64,000 nt of DNA from Mesorhizobium sp. WSM3859 (GTDB taxonomy: Bacteria > Pseudomonadota > Alphaproteobacteria > Rhizobiales > Rhizobiaceae). Below the pieces are notes generated by a model. The model was given only the letters and a program-made list of their open reading frames with translations. It was not told where the DNA came from and made no database searches. Both the position numbers and the translations under genes were made by a program. The DNA is taken from NCBI RefSeq assembly GCF_002295065.1, contig NZ_NSGG01000001.1, positions 396,553 to 460,552 on the forward strand, read 5' to 3'. How positions within the stretch are numbered: position 1 is the first letter of the stretch; the number at the start of each line of letters is the position of its first letter. Shown here one piece after another: positions 9,137 to 17,291 of the stretch.

Positions 9137-9941
9137 GATGGGGTCCGGCGGTTGAGTTGATGGCGTCGACCAGCACGTCCGAGGCCTGGCGGCAAAGCGC
9201 GGCGTAGTCGGGTGAGGTCCGGAATACCTCGTCGCGCGGATAGGGCGCGCCGATGGGAAGCTCACCGAAAACACGGCCCGGCCGCGCGGCCATGACAACG
9301 ACGCGGCTGGAGAGGAACACGCTTTCGAAGACGCTGTGGGTAACGAAGACCACGGTGAAACGCTCGTCCTGCCACAGTTCCAGAAGGTCGTTGTTGAGCT
9401 TGAAGCGGGTGATCTCGTCCAGCGCCGCGAAGGGCTCGTCCATCAGAAGGATGCGCGGCTTCGTCACCATGGCGCGCGCGATCGAGACACGCATCTTCAT
9501 GCCGCCGGAAAGCTCGCGCGGCACCGCGTTCTCGAAGCCGGTGAGATGGACGCGCGACAGCATCTCCATCACCGCCGGCGCCGCCTTGGCCCGCGACACG
9601 CCCTTCAGCCTCAGCGGCAGCCAGACATTGTCGAAGACGCTTGCCCAAGGCAACAGCGTCGGCTCCTGGAAGACGAAGCCGATGTTCGAGCGGTCGATCG
9701 AGCCGCGCCAGTCGAGCTGCCCGGAGGTCGGCGTCGATAGGCCGGCGATCAGCCTGAGCGCGGTCGACTTGCCGCAGCCGGACGGGCCGAGCAGGCTGAG
9801 GAAATCGCCCTCGCGGATGGCGAGATCGACCTTGCTCAGCGCCGTCACGCCGTTGGAAAAGACCTTGCCGACGTCGCGCAGCGAAAGCAGCATCGGGCCC
9901 TCGCCCGATGCCGCTTTCTGCGCCACTTTCTCCTGGATCAT
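9123..9941 (-). CDS. ABC transporter ATP-binding protein (NitT/TauT type)
   Basis: A 272-residue ABC ATPase. Walker A GPSGCGKST, Q-loop in VFQEPTLLPW, signature LSGGMKMRVSIARAM, Walker B ILLMDEPFAALDE and the H-loop FVTHSVFESV are all present, so the enzyme should be active. The sequence is of the SsuB/TauB/ThiZ class. The ATG at 9941 gives a short extra N-terminus; an internal Met 16 codons later (9893) is also possible. It lies 15 nt after the binding-protein gene. Confidence 0.93.
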   Translation of the reverse strand: MIQEKVAQKAASGEGPMLLSLRDVGKVFSNGVTALSKVDLAIREGDFLSLLGPSGCGKSTALRLIAGLSTPTSGQLDWRGSIDRSNIGFVFQEPTLLPWASVFDNVWLPLRLKGVSRAKAAPAVMEMLSRVHLTGFENAVPRELSGGMKMRVSIARAMVTKPRILLMDEPFAALDEITRFKLNNDLLELWQDERFTVVFVTHSVFESVFLSSRVVVMAARPGRVFGELPIGAPYPRDEVFRTSPDYAALCRQASDVLVDAINSTAGPHHDGH

Positions 9942-9956
9942 CTCAGGCAGGCCGCC

Positions 9957-10961
9957 TTACTTCTTCAACTCCAGCCCGACGCCCTTGTTGACGAAGGCCA
10001 GCGTGTAGGCCTTCTTGATGTCGATACCCGGCTGCGCGACCTTGGCCTTGACCATCTTGTCGTAGAAGCTCTGGATGCGCGCGTCGGTCATGGCGCCGAT
10101 GCCGAGCTTTTCCGTATCGCCGGAATCGACGACGCCGAACTTCTTCAACTGCTCGATCGAGAAGGCGATCTGCTCATCCGTCATGTCCGGATTGTCCTTC
10201 TTGATCATGTCGTTGGCGGCTTTGTTGTCGCCGTAGAGATAATTATACCAGCCCTTGGCCGAGCCATCGACGAAGCACTGCACGACCTCCGGCCGCTTGT
10301 CGATCGTGTCCTGCATGACTTCGACGGTCGTCGCATAGGTATCCCAGCCGTAATCGGCGAGCAGGAACTGGTTCGGAACGAAGCCGCCGGCCTTCTGCAC
10401 CGCAAACGGCTCGGACGTGACATAGCCCTGCTGGATCGATTTCTTGTTGGCGATGAACGGCGCCGGATTGAAGGTGTAAGGCACGCGCTTCGCCGCATCG
10501 AAACCGAGCTCGGTCACCATCCACTGGAAGAAGGTTTGCGCGCCCTCGTCGCCGAGAATGTACTGGTCGGCGTTTTTCAGGTCTTCCCACTTGTCCAGCC
10601 CCTGCCCCGGCTGGGACATGATGACCTGCGGGTCTTTCTGGAAATCGGCGGCGACGACACGCATCGGGATGCCCTGCTGCACGGCGTCGAAGGCCGACAG
10701 CAAATTGCCGCCCATGTAGAAATCGATCTTGCCGGCAAGCAGCATCGGCCGGCCGCTGACCTGCGGGCCGCCCTGCATGATGGTGACGTCGAGGCCGCAC
10801 GCGGCATAGGTGCCGTCGGCAACGGCCTGATAGTAGCCGCCATGCTCCGGCTCGGCCAGCCAGTTGGTGCCGAACGTCACCTTCTCGTTTGCGGCAGCAG
10901 CCAGCGTGCCCGCCACCAGCAAGGCGATCGAGCCCGCCAGGATCTTCCCATTTCCGATCAT
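9957..10961 (-). CDS. ABC transporter substrate-binding protein, NMT1/THI5-like
   Basis: A 334-residue periplasmic binding protein. The N-terminus MIGNGKILAGSIALLVAG then AAAANEK is a Sec signal peptide. The mature region starts VTFGTNWLAEPEHGGYYQAV, the NMT1/ThiY-type opening found in binding proteins for pyrimidine precursors, sulfonates and similar ligands. Start 10961 has a purine-rich site (GAGGGTGAG) just upstream; the longer frame from 11039 lacks a signal peptide at its start. It is the first gene of the minus-strand unit. A pyrimidine-like ligand fits the downstream cytosine-deaminase-like gene, but that is inference. Confidence 0.9.
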   Translation of the reverse strand: MIGNGKILAGSIALLVAGTLAAAANEKVTFGTNWLAEPEHGGYYQAVADGTYAACGLDVTIMQGGPQVSGRPMLLAGKIDFYMGGNLLSAFDAVQQGIPMRVVAADFQKDPQVIMSQPGQGLDKWEDLKNADQYILGDEGAQTFFQWMVTELGFDAAKRVPYTFNPAPFIANKKSIQQGYVTSEPFAVQKAGGFVPNQFLLADYGWDTYATTVEVMQDTIDKRPEVVQCFVDGSAKGWYNYLYGDNKAANDMIKKDNPDMTDEQIAFSIEQLKKFGVVDSGDTEKLGIGAMTDARIQSFYDKMVKAKVAQPGIDIKKAYTLAFVNKGVGLELKK

Positions 10962-11120
10962 AAACTCACCCTCTGTTGGCTCCGGCGCGCAGCGCGCTGG
11001 GCTCGACACCATTGGTTCAAGAAGCAAGACACATGCCACCGCCCGGACCGCCCGCTTGCGCGGCAGTCATTGCCGAGACCGGAAGGGTCATGCTGTACGC
11101 GAGGCATCGTGCCTATTTTT

Positions 11121-11134
11121 TGGACGCCTGTCCA
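11121..11134. promoter_or_regulatory. Candidate operator palindrome in divergent intergenic region
   Basis: A perfect inverted repeat TGGAC-N4-GTCCA in the 252-bp region between the divergently transcribed binding-protein gene (minus) and ridA-like gene (plus). Its shape is that of a dimeric GntR- or MarR-type operator. No regulator gene is adjacent, so the binder is unknown. Confidence 0.35.
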
Positions 11135-11213
11135 TAATCGCTCGGGCGGCATGCACCGCATCTTGAAGCTTTCATGAATCGAGCCTTAGTCTGCCGGCGC
11201 ACAGGAGAATGCC

Positions 11214-11597
11214 ATGCTGAAATACCTCGCCCCAAAGACCATCAAGCCGCCCTTCGCCCGTTACAGCCACGGCGTTGAAATACCTGCCGGAAAGCGGCTT
11301 GTGCTATGCTCCGGTCAACTGGGCATCGGGGCTGACGACCAAGTTCCCGAGGACGCCGGCGCGCAGACCGAGCTCTGCTTCAAGAACATCGCTGCGATTC
11401 TGAGCGAAGCCGGGCTGACCTTGAACGACACGGTGCGCATCAACGCCTTCGTCACCGGCCGCGAACATCTGCAGGCCTATATGGACGTCCGCAACCGGCT
11501 CTTTTCAGACCCGGCGCCCGCCTCCACGCTGATGATTGTTTCGGGCTTTGCTCGCCCGGAATTCAAGGTCGAGGTGGAGGTGCTCGCGGCAGGCTGA
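11214..11597 (+). CDS. RidA family protein (Rid/YjgF/UK114)
   Basis: A 127-residue RidA-superfamily protein. KNIAAILSEAGLTLNDTVRI and FVTGREHLQAYMDVRN are the family core; the C-terminal SGFARPEFKVEVEVLA corresponds to the usual RxxLPxxxxVEIE signature, here with ARPEF in place of the arginine-leading version, so imine-hydrolysing arginine use should be checked. RidA proteins hydrolyse reactive enamine/imine intermediates or act in pyrimidine/amide catabolism. A creatininase-family gene follows after 68 nt, and the transporter unit is divergent. Confidence 0.88.
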   Translation: MLKYLAPKTIKPPFARYSHGVEIPAGKRLVLCSGQLGIGADDQVPEDAGAQTELCFKNIAAILSEAGLTLNDTVRINAFVTGREHLQAYMDVRNRLFSDPAPASTLMIVSGFARPEFKVEVEVLAAG

Positions 11598-11665
11598 CGG
11601 TTGCCCATCGACGCCGGGCGATTTAGACCCTGCTGGCTGGTTTTCAGAACTTTCGGGAGACGACA

Positions 11666-12463
11666 TTGACGAAAAGACGAGTGTGGTGGGGCGACTACCG
11701 GACGACCGAATATGCCTCGATCGATGCCGAGGCGACCATCGCCGTGCTGCCGGTGGCGGCGATCGAGCAGCACGGCCCGCATCTGCCCGTCTCGACCGAC
11801 ACATCGATCATGACCGGCATGCTGGAAACGGTGATCGCGCGCCTGCCCGACGATCTCGACATCCGCATCCTGCCGGTGCAGGCGGTCGGCAAGTCGAACG
11901 AGCACCTGCATGCACCCGGCACCCTCACCCTGCCGGCGACCACGCTGGTGGATGCCTGGACCGAGCTTGGCCTGTCGATCGCGCGCGCCGGGGTCAGAAA
12001 GCTGATCATCGTCAATTCGCATGGCGGCAATGAAGAGATCATGGGCATCGTTTCCCGCGAATTGCGCGTGCGCGCCAAAATGCTGTCGGTGAAGACGAGC
12101 TGGCAGCGCTTCGGCCGGCCGGCCGGCATGTACACCGAGCTCGAGGACCGTCACGGCATCCATGGCGGCGATGTCGAGACCTCGCTGATGCTGCACTTCC
12201 GGCCCGACCTCGTCGACATGGGCAAGGCGGACAATTTCGTCTCAAATGTCGGCCGCGCCGAAAAGGAATTCGCCCTGCTCCGCCACACCGGAACGCACGC
12301 CTTTGCCTGGATCGCCAGCGACCTAAACCCAAACGGCGTGGTCGGCGATGCCTCGATCGCCACCGCCGAGAAAGGTCGGCTCACCGCCGAGCATCAGGCC
12401 GACGGCTTTATCAGCCTGGTCAAGGATGTTCGTAAGGCGAAGCTGACCGACTGGCTGTCGTAG
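11666..12463 (+). CDS. Creatininase family protein
   Basis: A 265-residue creatininase/FAPy-deformylase family amidohydrolase. Metal-ligand motifs are visible: AAIEQHGPHLPVSTDT (Glu, His, Asp), IVNSHGGNEE (His) and HGGDVETSLML (Glu). The start is a TTG at 11666, supported by CGGGAGA 6 nt upstream; a GTG five codons in is the alternative. Known members open creatinine to creatine or hydrolyse formamidopyrimidine and similar ring-derived amides. With the RidA-like gene and the divergent deaminase and transporter it suggests breakdown of an N-heterocycle; the ring compound is not identified. Confidence 0.88.
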   Translation: MTKRRVWWGDYRTTEYASIDAEATIAVLPVAAIEQHGPHLPVSTDTSIMTGMLETVIARLPDDLDIRILPVQAVGKSNEHLHAPGTLTLPATTLVDAWTELGLSIARAGVRKLIIVNSHGGNEEIMGIVSRELRVRAKMLSVKTSWQRFGRPAGMYTELEDRHGIHGGDVETSLMLHFRPDLVDMGKADNFVSNVGRAEKEFALLRHTGTHAFAWIASDLNPNGVVGDASIATAEKGRLTAEHQADGFISLVKDVRKAKLTDWLS

Positions 12464-12481
12464 CGGTGCGTCCGCTGTGAT

Positions 12482-12991
12482 CTAAGCTTCGATCCCCAAT
12501 TCGAAGGGGACTCCTTCGAACGCGTCGGCACCGCGCCCGATCGCCTCGATCGCCGTAATCATGCGGCCGTCGCGCTGAAGCAGCATGTCGGCAACCGCGA
12601 TCAGCCGTGGATTGGGCGTCGCTGTCGGTGACAGGAAGCGCAGCGTCTTCGCGAGTTCCATCTCGTCGCGCGTCGGCGCCAGCGCCGCGGCGATGATGTA
12701 GGCCGACGCCGTCGAGCGGCTGACGCCGGCATAGCAATGCACGACCAGCGGTTTTGCCCGATCCCAACGATAGGCGAAATCGAGCAAGGCCCGCACGTGC
12801 TCCTCACCCGGCATCGTCATGCCTTCCTGCGCCACGGCGATATCGTGCATGACGAGATGCAGATGGTTTTCCGCCAGGATCGAGGCCGGGCGGGTCACCT
12901 CCGTGCCTGCGGCAAGCAGCGAAAGCAGCCGCTGTGCACCGGTCCTTGCCACGGTTTCGTCGACCTTCGACAGCGAACAGACATGGATCAT
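12482..12991 (-). CDS. Protein-tyrosine-phosphatase-like protein
   Basis: A 169-residue protein with the PTP signature VVHCYAGVSRSTASAY, i.e. HC(X5)R with catalytic Cys and Arg, and an upstream HLVMHDIA stretch with the likely general-acid Asp. Rhizobial cobalamin loci often carry such a gene; its role there is not established. Its start overlaps the stop of cobC by 4 nt (12988-12991), implying co-translation. It could act on a phosphorylated cobalamin intermediate rather than on a protein, which is inference. Confidence 0.82.
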   Translation of the reverse strand: MIHVCSLSKVDETVARTGAQRLLSLLAAGTEVTRPASILAENHLHLVMHDIAVAQEGMTMPGEEHVRALLDFAYRWDRAKPLVVHCYAGVSRSTASAYIIAAALAPTRDEMELAKTLRFLSPTATPNPRLIAVADMLLQRDGRMITAIEAIGRGADAFEGVPFELGIEA

Positions 12992-14043
12992 TGTCCGATC
13001 TCCTTCGGCACATCCTTACGCCGTGCGGCCCAGGCGGCAAGCGCGCTTTCAAGGCGCTGCCATTCTGGCTCGCTGCCCGGCAAGCCAACACGCAGCACTC
13101 CAGGCCGCTCGGCGAAATGCCGGACCAGCACGCCCTGCTCGCCGAGCACCGAAAACAGGCTTGGAGCCTCGGCAAACGACAAATAGCGGAACAGGCTGGT
13201 GCCGCCGGCGACCGGCACATCGAAGCGGCCAAGCAGCAAGTCGAGCCGCATGGCTTCCTCTGCCAGGCGTTGCCGCATGGTGGCCTGCCATCCCGCATCC
13301 AACAGGGCGCGGATGCCATATTCGAGCGCCGGACCGGCCACCGCCCAAGGCCCGAGCTGCGCATCCAGCCGTTCGGCCGTCAGTTGATCCGCCAGCGCAA
13401 AGCCGAGCCTCACGCCGGCAAGGCCGAAGAACTTGCCGAACGAGCGCAGCACGACAATGCCGCCCGCCCCGACATCCCCCGCCAGGCTTTGCTCGATCGG
13501 GCCGACATCCATGAAGGCCTCGTCGACGACGAGCAGCCCGCCCTTGGCGCGAAGCAGCGCCGCGAGCTCAAGCAGGCGCGGCTTTTCGATCACCTGCCCG
13601 TCCGGATTGTTGGGATTGACCAGCACCGCGAGATCCGCGTCGGCCAGTGCGTTGAAATCGCTGACCTCCGCCACCGCATGGCCGGCGATGGCCGCGGCGC
13701 GGGCGTGTTCGGCATAGGTCGGGCCGAGCACCAGCGCCTTGCCGGGCCGTAGCAGCGAAGCAACGCGCGGCAGCAGAATCTGTGTGCCGGGCGCCGCCGC
13801 CACATGCGACGCCGACGGCGCGCCATAGGCCGTGGCCGCAATTTCGGCCAATTCGCGCAGTTGTGCTGCCTCCGGCAATCGGGACAGGGCGGTGGCGGGC
13901 AATTCGAAAAGCGGATAGGAGTGTGGGTTGATACCTGTCGAGAGGTCCACGAAAGGTTGTGGCGCATGAGGAAAAAGCGCGCTTGCCCGGCCAAGGCTGC
14001 CGCCATGATCAACCGCCGCGATCGCACCGCTTAGAAGCTTCAT
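12988..14043 (-). CDS. cobC: Threonine-phosphate decarboxylase (CobC; Salmonella CobD type)
   Basis: A 351-residue aminotransferase-fold enzyme. NPNNPDGQVIEKPRLLELA and VVDEAFMDVGP contact PLP, and VLRSFGKFFGLAGVRLGFAL carries the Schiff-base lysine. The LSTGINPHSYP opening is typical of L-threonine-O-3-phosphate decarboxylases that make the (R)-1-aminopropan-2-ol phosphate arm of cobalamin. Naming follows P. denitrificans (CobC), and Salmonella calls this activity CobD. Its ATG (14043-14041) shares two bases with the ATG of the divergent cobD gene (14042). Confidence 0.9.
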   Translation of the reverse strand: MKLLSGAIAAVDHGGSLGRASALFPHAPQPFVDLSTGINPHSYPLFELPATALSRLPEAAQLRELAEIAATAYGAPSASHVAAAPGTQILLPRVASLLRPGKALVLGPTYAEHARAAAIAGHAVAEVSDFNALADADLAVLVNPNNPDGQVIEKPRLLELAALLRAKGGLLVVDEAFMDVGPIEQSLAGDVGAGGIVVLRSFGKFFGLAGVRLGFALADQLTAERLDAQLGPWAVAGPALEYGIRALLDAGWQATMRQRLAEEAMRLDLLLGRFDVPVAGGTSLFRYLSFAEAPSLFSVLGEQGVLVRHFAERPGVLRVGLPGSEPEWQRLESALAAWAARRKDVPKEIGQ

Positions 14044-15049
14044 GTCTGTCCTGATCGCTTTCCTGTCACTCGCCGTCGAACGGGTCCTCGGCTATCCGGA
14101 CTGGCTGTTCAATGCCATTGGCCATCCGGTCACCTGGATCGGCAGGCTGATATCCTTTCTCGATCGCAGGCTCAACCGCGCCACCGATTCCGACGAAATA
14201 CGTCGCCGCCAGGGTGTGGGGGCGTTGCTCATTATATTGCTGGTGCCTGGCCTCATCGGCCTTGCGCTGCATGTCATGCTCTGGCTGATCTTCCCGTCGG
14301 GTCTGGTCATTGCCGCCATCCTCGGCTCCACGCTGCTGTCGCAGAAAAGCCTCGCCGAGCATGTCGAGGAGGTCGCCGACGCGCTGGAGACCGGCGGCCT
14401 GACGCTCGGCCGCATCGCCGTTTCGCGCATTGTCGGCCGCGACCCCGAAAAGCTCGACAAAGCGGGTGTCGCCCGCGCAGCGATCGAAAGCCTGGCTGAG
14501 AACTTCTCCGACGGCATCGTCGCGCCCGCTTTCTGGACTGGCGTCGGTGGTCTCGCCGGCGGCGCTGCCTACAAGGCCGCCAACACCGCCGATTCGATGA
14601 TCGGCCACCGCACGCCGAAACACGAAGCCTTTGGCCGTGCGGCCGCCCGTTTCGACGATCTGATCAACCTGCCCGCATCGCGGCTGACAGGCCTGCTCAT
14701 CGTGCTGGCGGCCTTTCTGGTCCCGGGCGCCGACCCACACGGCGCCTGGCAGGTGATGCGGCGCGATGCCAGGAAACACCGCTCGCCCAATGCCGGCTGG
14801 CCGGAAGCCGCGATGGCCGGTGCGCTGGGGCTTTCCCTCGCCGGACCGCGCAGCTATGGCGGCGAGGTCGTGGAGGACGCCTTCATGGGCGAAGGCGGCC
14901 GCCGCGAGGCCGAAAGCACCGACATCCGCCAGGCGCTGAAGCTCTACCGTGTCGCCGACTGGCTGCTGCTTGGCCTGTTCGCGGTGCTGTCGGCGATCGT
15001 GATCTATCTGACCATTTCGATCAGCGGCTCAGATTCGATCAGCCGCTAA
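14042..15049 (+). CDS. cobD: Adenosylcobinamide-phosphate synthase (CobD/CbiB)
   Basis: A 335-residue polytopic inner-membrane protein of the CbiB family, beginning with a hydrophobic stretch. Family blocks include GYPDWLFNAIGHPVTWIG and ESLAENFSDGIVAPAFW, plus KAANTADSMIGHRTPKH in the middle. It attaches the aminopropanol phosphate made by CobC to adenosylcobyric acid. It is transcribed away from cobC from overlapping start codons, so each promoter must lie inside the other gene. A structured repeat fills the space between its stop and cobO. Confidence 0.9.
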   Translation: MSVLIAFLSLAVERVLGYPDWLFNAIGHPVTWIGRLISFLDRRLNRATDSDEIRRRQGVGALLIILLVPGLIGLALHVMLWLIFPSGLVIAAILGSTLLSQKSLAEHVEEVADALETGGLTLGRIAVSRIVGRDPEKLDKAGVARAAIESLAENFSDGIVAPAFWTGVGGLAGGAAYKAANTADSMIGHRTPKHEAFGRAAARFDDLINLPASRLTGLLIVLAAFLVPGADPHGAWQVMRRDARKHRSPNAGWPEAAMAGALGLSLAGPRSYGGEVVEDAFMGEGGRREAESTDIRQALKLYRVADWLLLGLFAVLSAIVIYLTISISGSDSISR

Positions 15050-15053
15050 CGAT

Positions 15054-15192
15054 GGTGTGTTGAGATTCAGGTCAGGCCGAGCCGAAAACGGTGGATTCCG
15101 AGAACCGGAGCGGAGCGTACTTAAGTACGTGAGCACCGGAAGCGCAGGAAGCCGGCGTTTGCAGGCCGGCCTCACCTGAATATCAGCACACC
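15054..15192. repeat. Structured palindromic repeat, copy 1 (cobD/cobO gap)
   Basis: A 139-bp element occupying almost all of the convergent cobD-cobO gap. Outer arms GGTGTGTTGAGATTCAGG and the complement of CCTGAATATCAGCACACC pair; inside are a second stem near AACGGTGGATTCC/GGAAGCCGGCGTT and a perfect central palindrome CGTACTTAAGTACG. Two further copies lie at 22.1 and 34.9 kb. The element ends exactly at the cobO stop codon (15193). Confidence 0.9.
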
Positions 15193-15822
15193 TTAGAACT
15201 CGATCCCCTGCTGCGCCTTCACGCCCGCCGAGAAATGATGCTTCGTCAGCCCCATTTCGGTGACGAGATCGGCCGCCTCGACAAGCAGCGGCTTGGCGTT
15301 GCGGCCTGTGACGATGACATGCAGATCGCCCCGCCGCGCCTTCAGCGCCGCCACCACCTGTTTCAGGTCCAGATAATCGTAGCGCAGCGCTATGTTGAGC
15401 TCGTCGAGCACCACGAGGCTGATCGACGGATCAGCCATCAGTTCCAGCGCCTTGGCCCAGGCGGCTTCGGCGGCGGCGATGTCGCGCTTCAAATCCTGGG
15501 TCTCCCAGGTGAACCCCTCGCCCATCGCATGCCAGACGACGCGGTCGCCGAAGGCTGCAAAGGCGTCCTTTTCGCCGGTATGCCATTTGCCCTTGATGAA
15601 CTGAACGACGCCGACCCGCTTGCCGTAGCCAAGCATCCTCAGCGCCAGGCCGAAAGCCGCCGTGGTCTTGCCCTTGCCCGGCCCGGTGTTGACGATCAGC
15701 AGGCCTTTCTCGATCGTCTTGCCGGCGACCTCGGCATCCTGCACCGCTTTGCGCTTGGCCATCTTGGCGCGATGGCGCTCGGCGTCCCCCTCGCTAATCG
15801 TCTGGTCCTCGATTTCAGCCAT
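15193..15822 (-). CDS. cobO: Cob(I)yrinic acid a,c-diamide adenosyltransferase (CobO)
   Basis: A 209-residue CobO/BtuR-family ATP:corrinoid adenosyltransferase. P-loop GPGKGKTTAAFGLALRMLGY, then VGVVQFIKGKW and LVVLDELNIALRYDYLDL are the family motifs. It transfers the 5'-deoxyadenosyl group from ATP to the cobalt in the late aerobic B12 pathway. Length is normal. It starts one base after the cobP stop (15824), so the two are one operon. Confidence 0.94.
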   Translation of the reverse strand: MAEIEDQTISEGDAERHRAKMAKRKAVQDAEVAGKTIEKGLLIVNTGPGKGKTTAAFGLALRMLGYGKRVGVVQFIKGKWHTGEKDAFAAFGDRVVWHAMGEGFTWETQDLKRDIAAAEAAWAKALELMADPSISLVVLDELNIALRYDYLDLKQVVAALKARRGDLHVIVTGRNAKPLLVEAADLVTEMGLTKHHFSAGVKAQQGIEF

Positions 15823-15823
15823 G

Positions 15824-16369
15824 TCACTTCACCTTGAGCGGTAGCCCCGCCACCATCATGAGAACGCTGTCGGCAGCGGCCGCGACCTGCTGGTTGAGCC
15901 GGCCCGCGGCGTCGCGGAACCGGCGCGCCAGGGCGTTGTCGGGGACTATGCCGAGCCCGACTTCGTTGGAAACCACGAACCACGGCCCGCGCGGCCGCGA
16001 CAGCACGTCAGCCAGCCGCCGGCATTCGGCCTCGACATCATGTTCGGCCAGCATGTGATTGGTGAGCCACAAAGTCAGGCAATCGATCAGCACCGGTTCG
16101 TGATTCGGCAAAGCCTCGACTGCGCCGACCAGGTCGAGCGGCGCATCGACAGTGACCCAACCTTCGCCGCGCCGCGACCGGTGCAGCGCAATGCGCTCGC
16201 GCATCTCGTCATCATAGGCCTGCGCCGTGGCGATGTAGGTCCAGGGCGACGGGTTCGCGGTCGTCAGGTTTTCGGCATGCGAACTCTTGCCTGAGCGCGC
16301 GCCGCCCAGGATGAAGGTCAGTCTCCGGTCGGAAGCTCTATTGCCGCTCGCGGCTGTCGCGCCGGTCAT
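15824..16369 (-). CDS. cobP: Bifunctional adenosylcobinamide kinase / guanylyltransferase (CobP/CobU)
   Basis: A 181-residue enzyme. FILGGARSGKSSHAENL is the P-loop, IALHRSRRGEGWVTVDAPLD carries the conserved HRxxR region where GMP is attached to histidine in the family, and VSNEVGLGIVPDNALARRFRD is the C-terminal signature. It phosphorylates adenosylcobinamide and then adds GMP before cobalamin synthase. I chose ATG 16369 (MTGATAASGN); a longer frame from 16561 would enter the ChaC gene. No B12 riboswitch is visible upstream. Confidence 0.93.
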   Translation of the reverse strand: MTGATAASGNRASDRRLTFILGGARSGKSSHAENLTTANPSPWTYIATAQAYDDEMRERIALHRSRRGEGWVTVDAPLDLVGAVEALPNHEPVLIDCLTLWLTNHMLAEHDVEAECRRLADVLSRPRGPWFVVSNEVGLGIVPDNALARRFRDAAGRLNQQVAAAADSVLMMVAGLPLKVK

Positions 16370-16502
16370 TCCTGTCTTGGTCCTCGGATGAAATCTTGCG
16401 GCAGCCAATGGGCTGACAGGGCGCGACTTTAGGCAGAAGCGCTCAAACCGGCAAACCAAATTCCGCCACCGCTCGGCGCGATTGCGGCACGGCTCACGAC
16501 CG

Positions 16503-17201
16503 CTACGAGCCGGCGATCCGGGCGGCGACCAGCTGCTGCAACCGCCACAGATGCGCGTCATGGATGCCGCGCTGCTCCAGGTTTTTCACTGTGTTGTAGA
16601 GATAGTCGGCGCCCGAGCCCCAATGGCCGCAGGAGGTCGCCAGCCTTTCGACAACCGCTTCCTCGCTCAACGGGCCGGCATAGGTGGTGCCCTGCCGGTT
16701 GATGACGAAGGCCAGCGCCCGTAGCGGACCGGCATCGCTCGTCAGGTTGAGCAGGCGCGGATGGTAGCTGGTCGGCTTCAGCGTCACCTCTCGCCGCAGG
16801 ATCTTGTCGAGTTGCTCGCGCCTGTTGCCGTCGCCCAGCCGAAAGGCGACGCCCTTGCACTGCCCGCCGCGGTCCAGCGCCATCATCAGGCCCGGACTTT
16901 CCTTGGTACCGCGCCAGCGCGTCATCTTCATGCAGAAGGACCTGCGCCAGCCGCGCAGCAGGGCCACCCGCTCCTCGACATGCTCGATCTCGGGCTTCCA
17001 GATCAGGGAACCGTAACCAAACAGCCAAAGCGGTTCGTTGGCGGGAAGCTGCGACTCCAGCGTACGCGTCATCGCGTCATAGTCGGCGTCATCCAGATGC
17101 TCGGCATCGGGATCGGGCCCGCTATCCTCGACAACGCGAAAGCAGCGGGCGACTAGCTCCTCGGTAAGCGACATGGTTCTTGGCAGCATGCGCGCGACCA
17201 T
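16503..17201 (-). CDS. Gamma-glutamylcyclotransferase (ChaC-like)
   Basis: A 232-residue ChaC-family protein. LWLFGYGSLIWKPEI holds the YGSL phosphate-binding-like loop, and RGTKESPGLMMAL and LREVTLK-type segments follow the family order. ChaC enzymes release 5-oxoproline from glutathione. The start at 17201 was chosen because AGGAAC lies 5 nt upstream; an upstream in-frame codon at 17225 and internal Mets at 17189 and 17174 are alternatives. It stands alone between the cobalamin genes and a divergent Rieske oxygenase. Confidence 0.87.
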   Translation of the reverse strand: MVARMLPRTMSLTEELVARCFRVVEDSGPDPDAEHLDDADYDAMTRTLESQLPANEPLWLFGYGSLIWKPEIEHVEERVALLRGWRRSFCMKMTRWRGTKESPGLMMALDRGGQCKGVAFRLGDGNRREQLDKILRREVTLKPTSYHPRLLNLTSDAGPLRALAFVINRQGTTYAGPLSEEAVVERLATSCGHWGSGADYLYNTVKNLEQRGIHDAHLWRLQQLVAARIAGS

Positions 17202-17291
17202 AAGGTTCCTGCGCGACTGAAACAATGCGGCCGCCTCGCGATTGACAACTCCTTAGCCCGGGTGTCGGCTATTCGCAGCCAGGAGTAGCCG

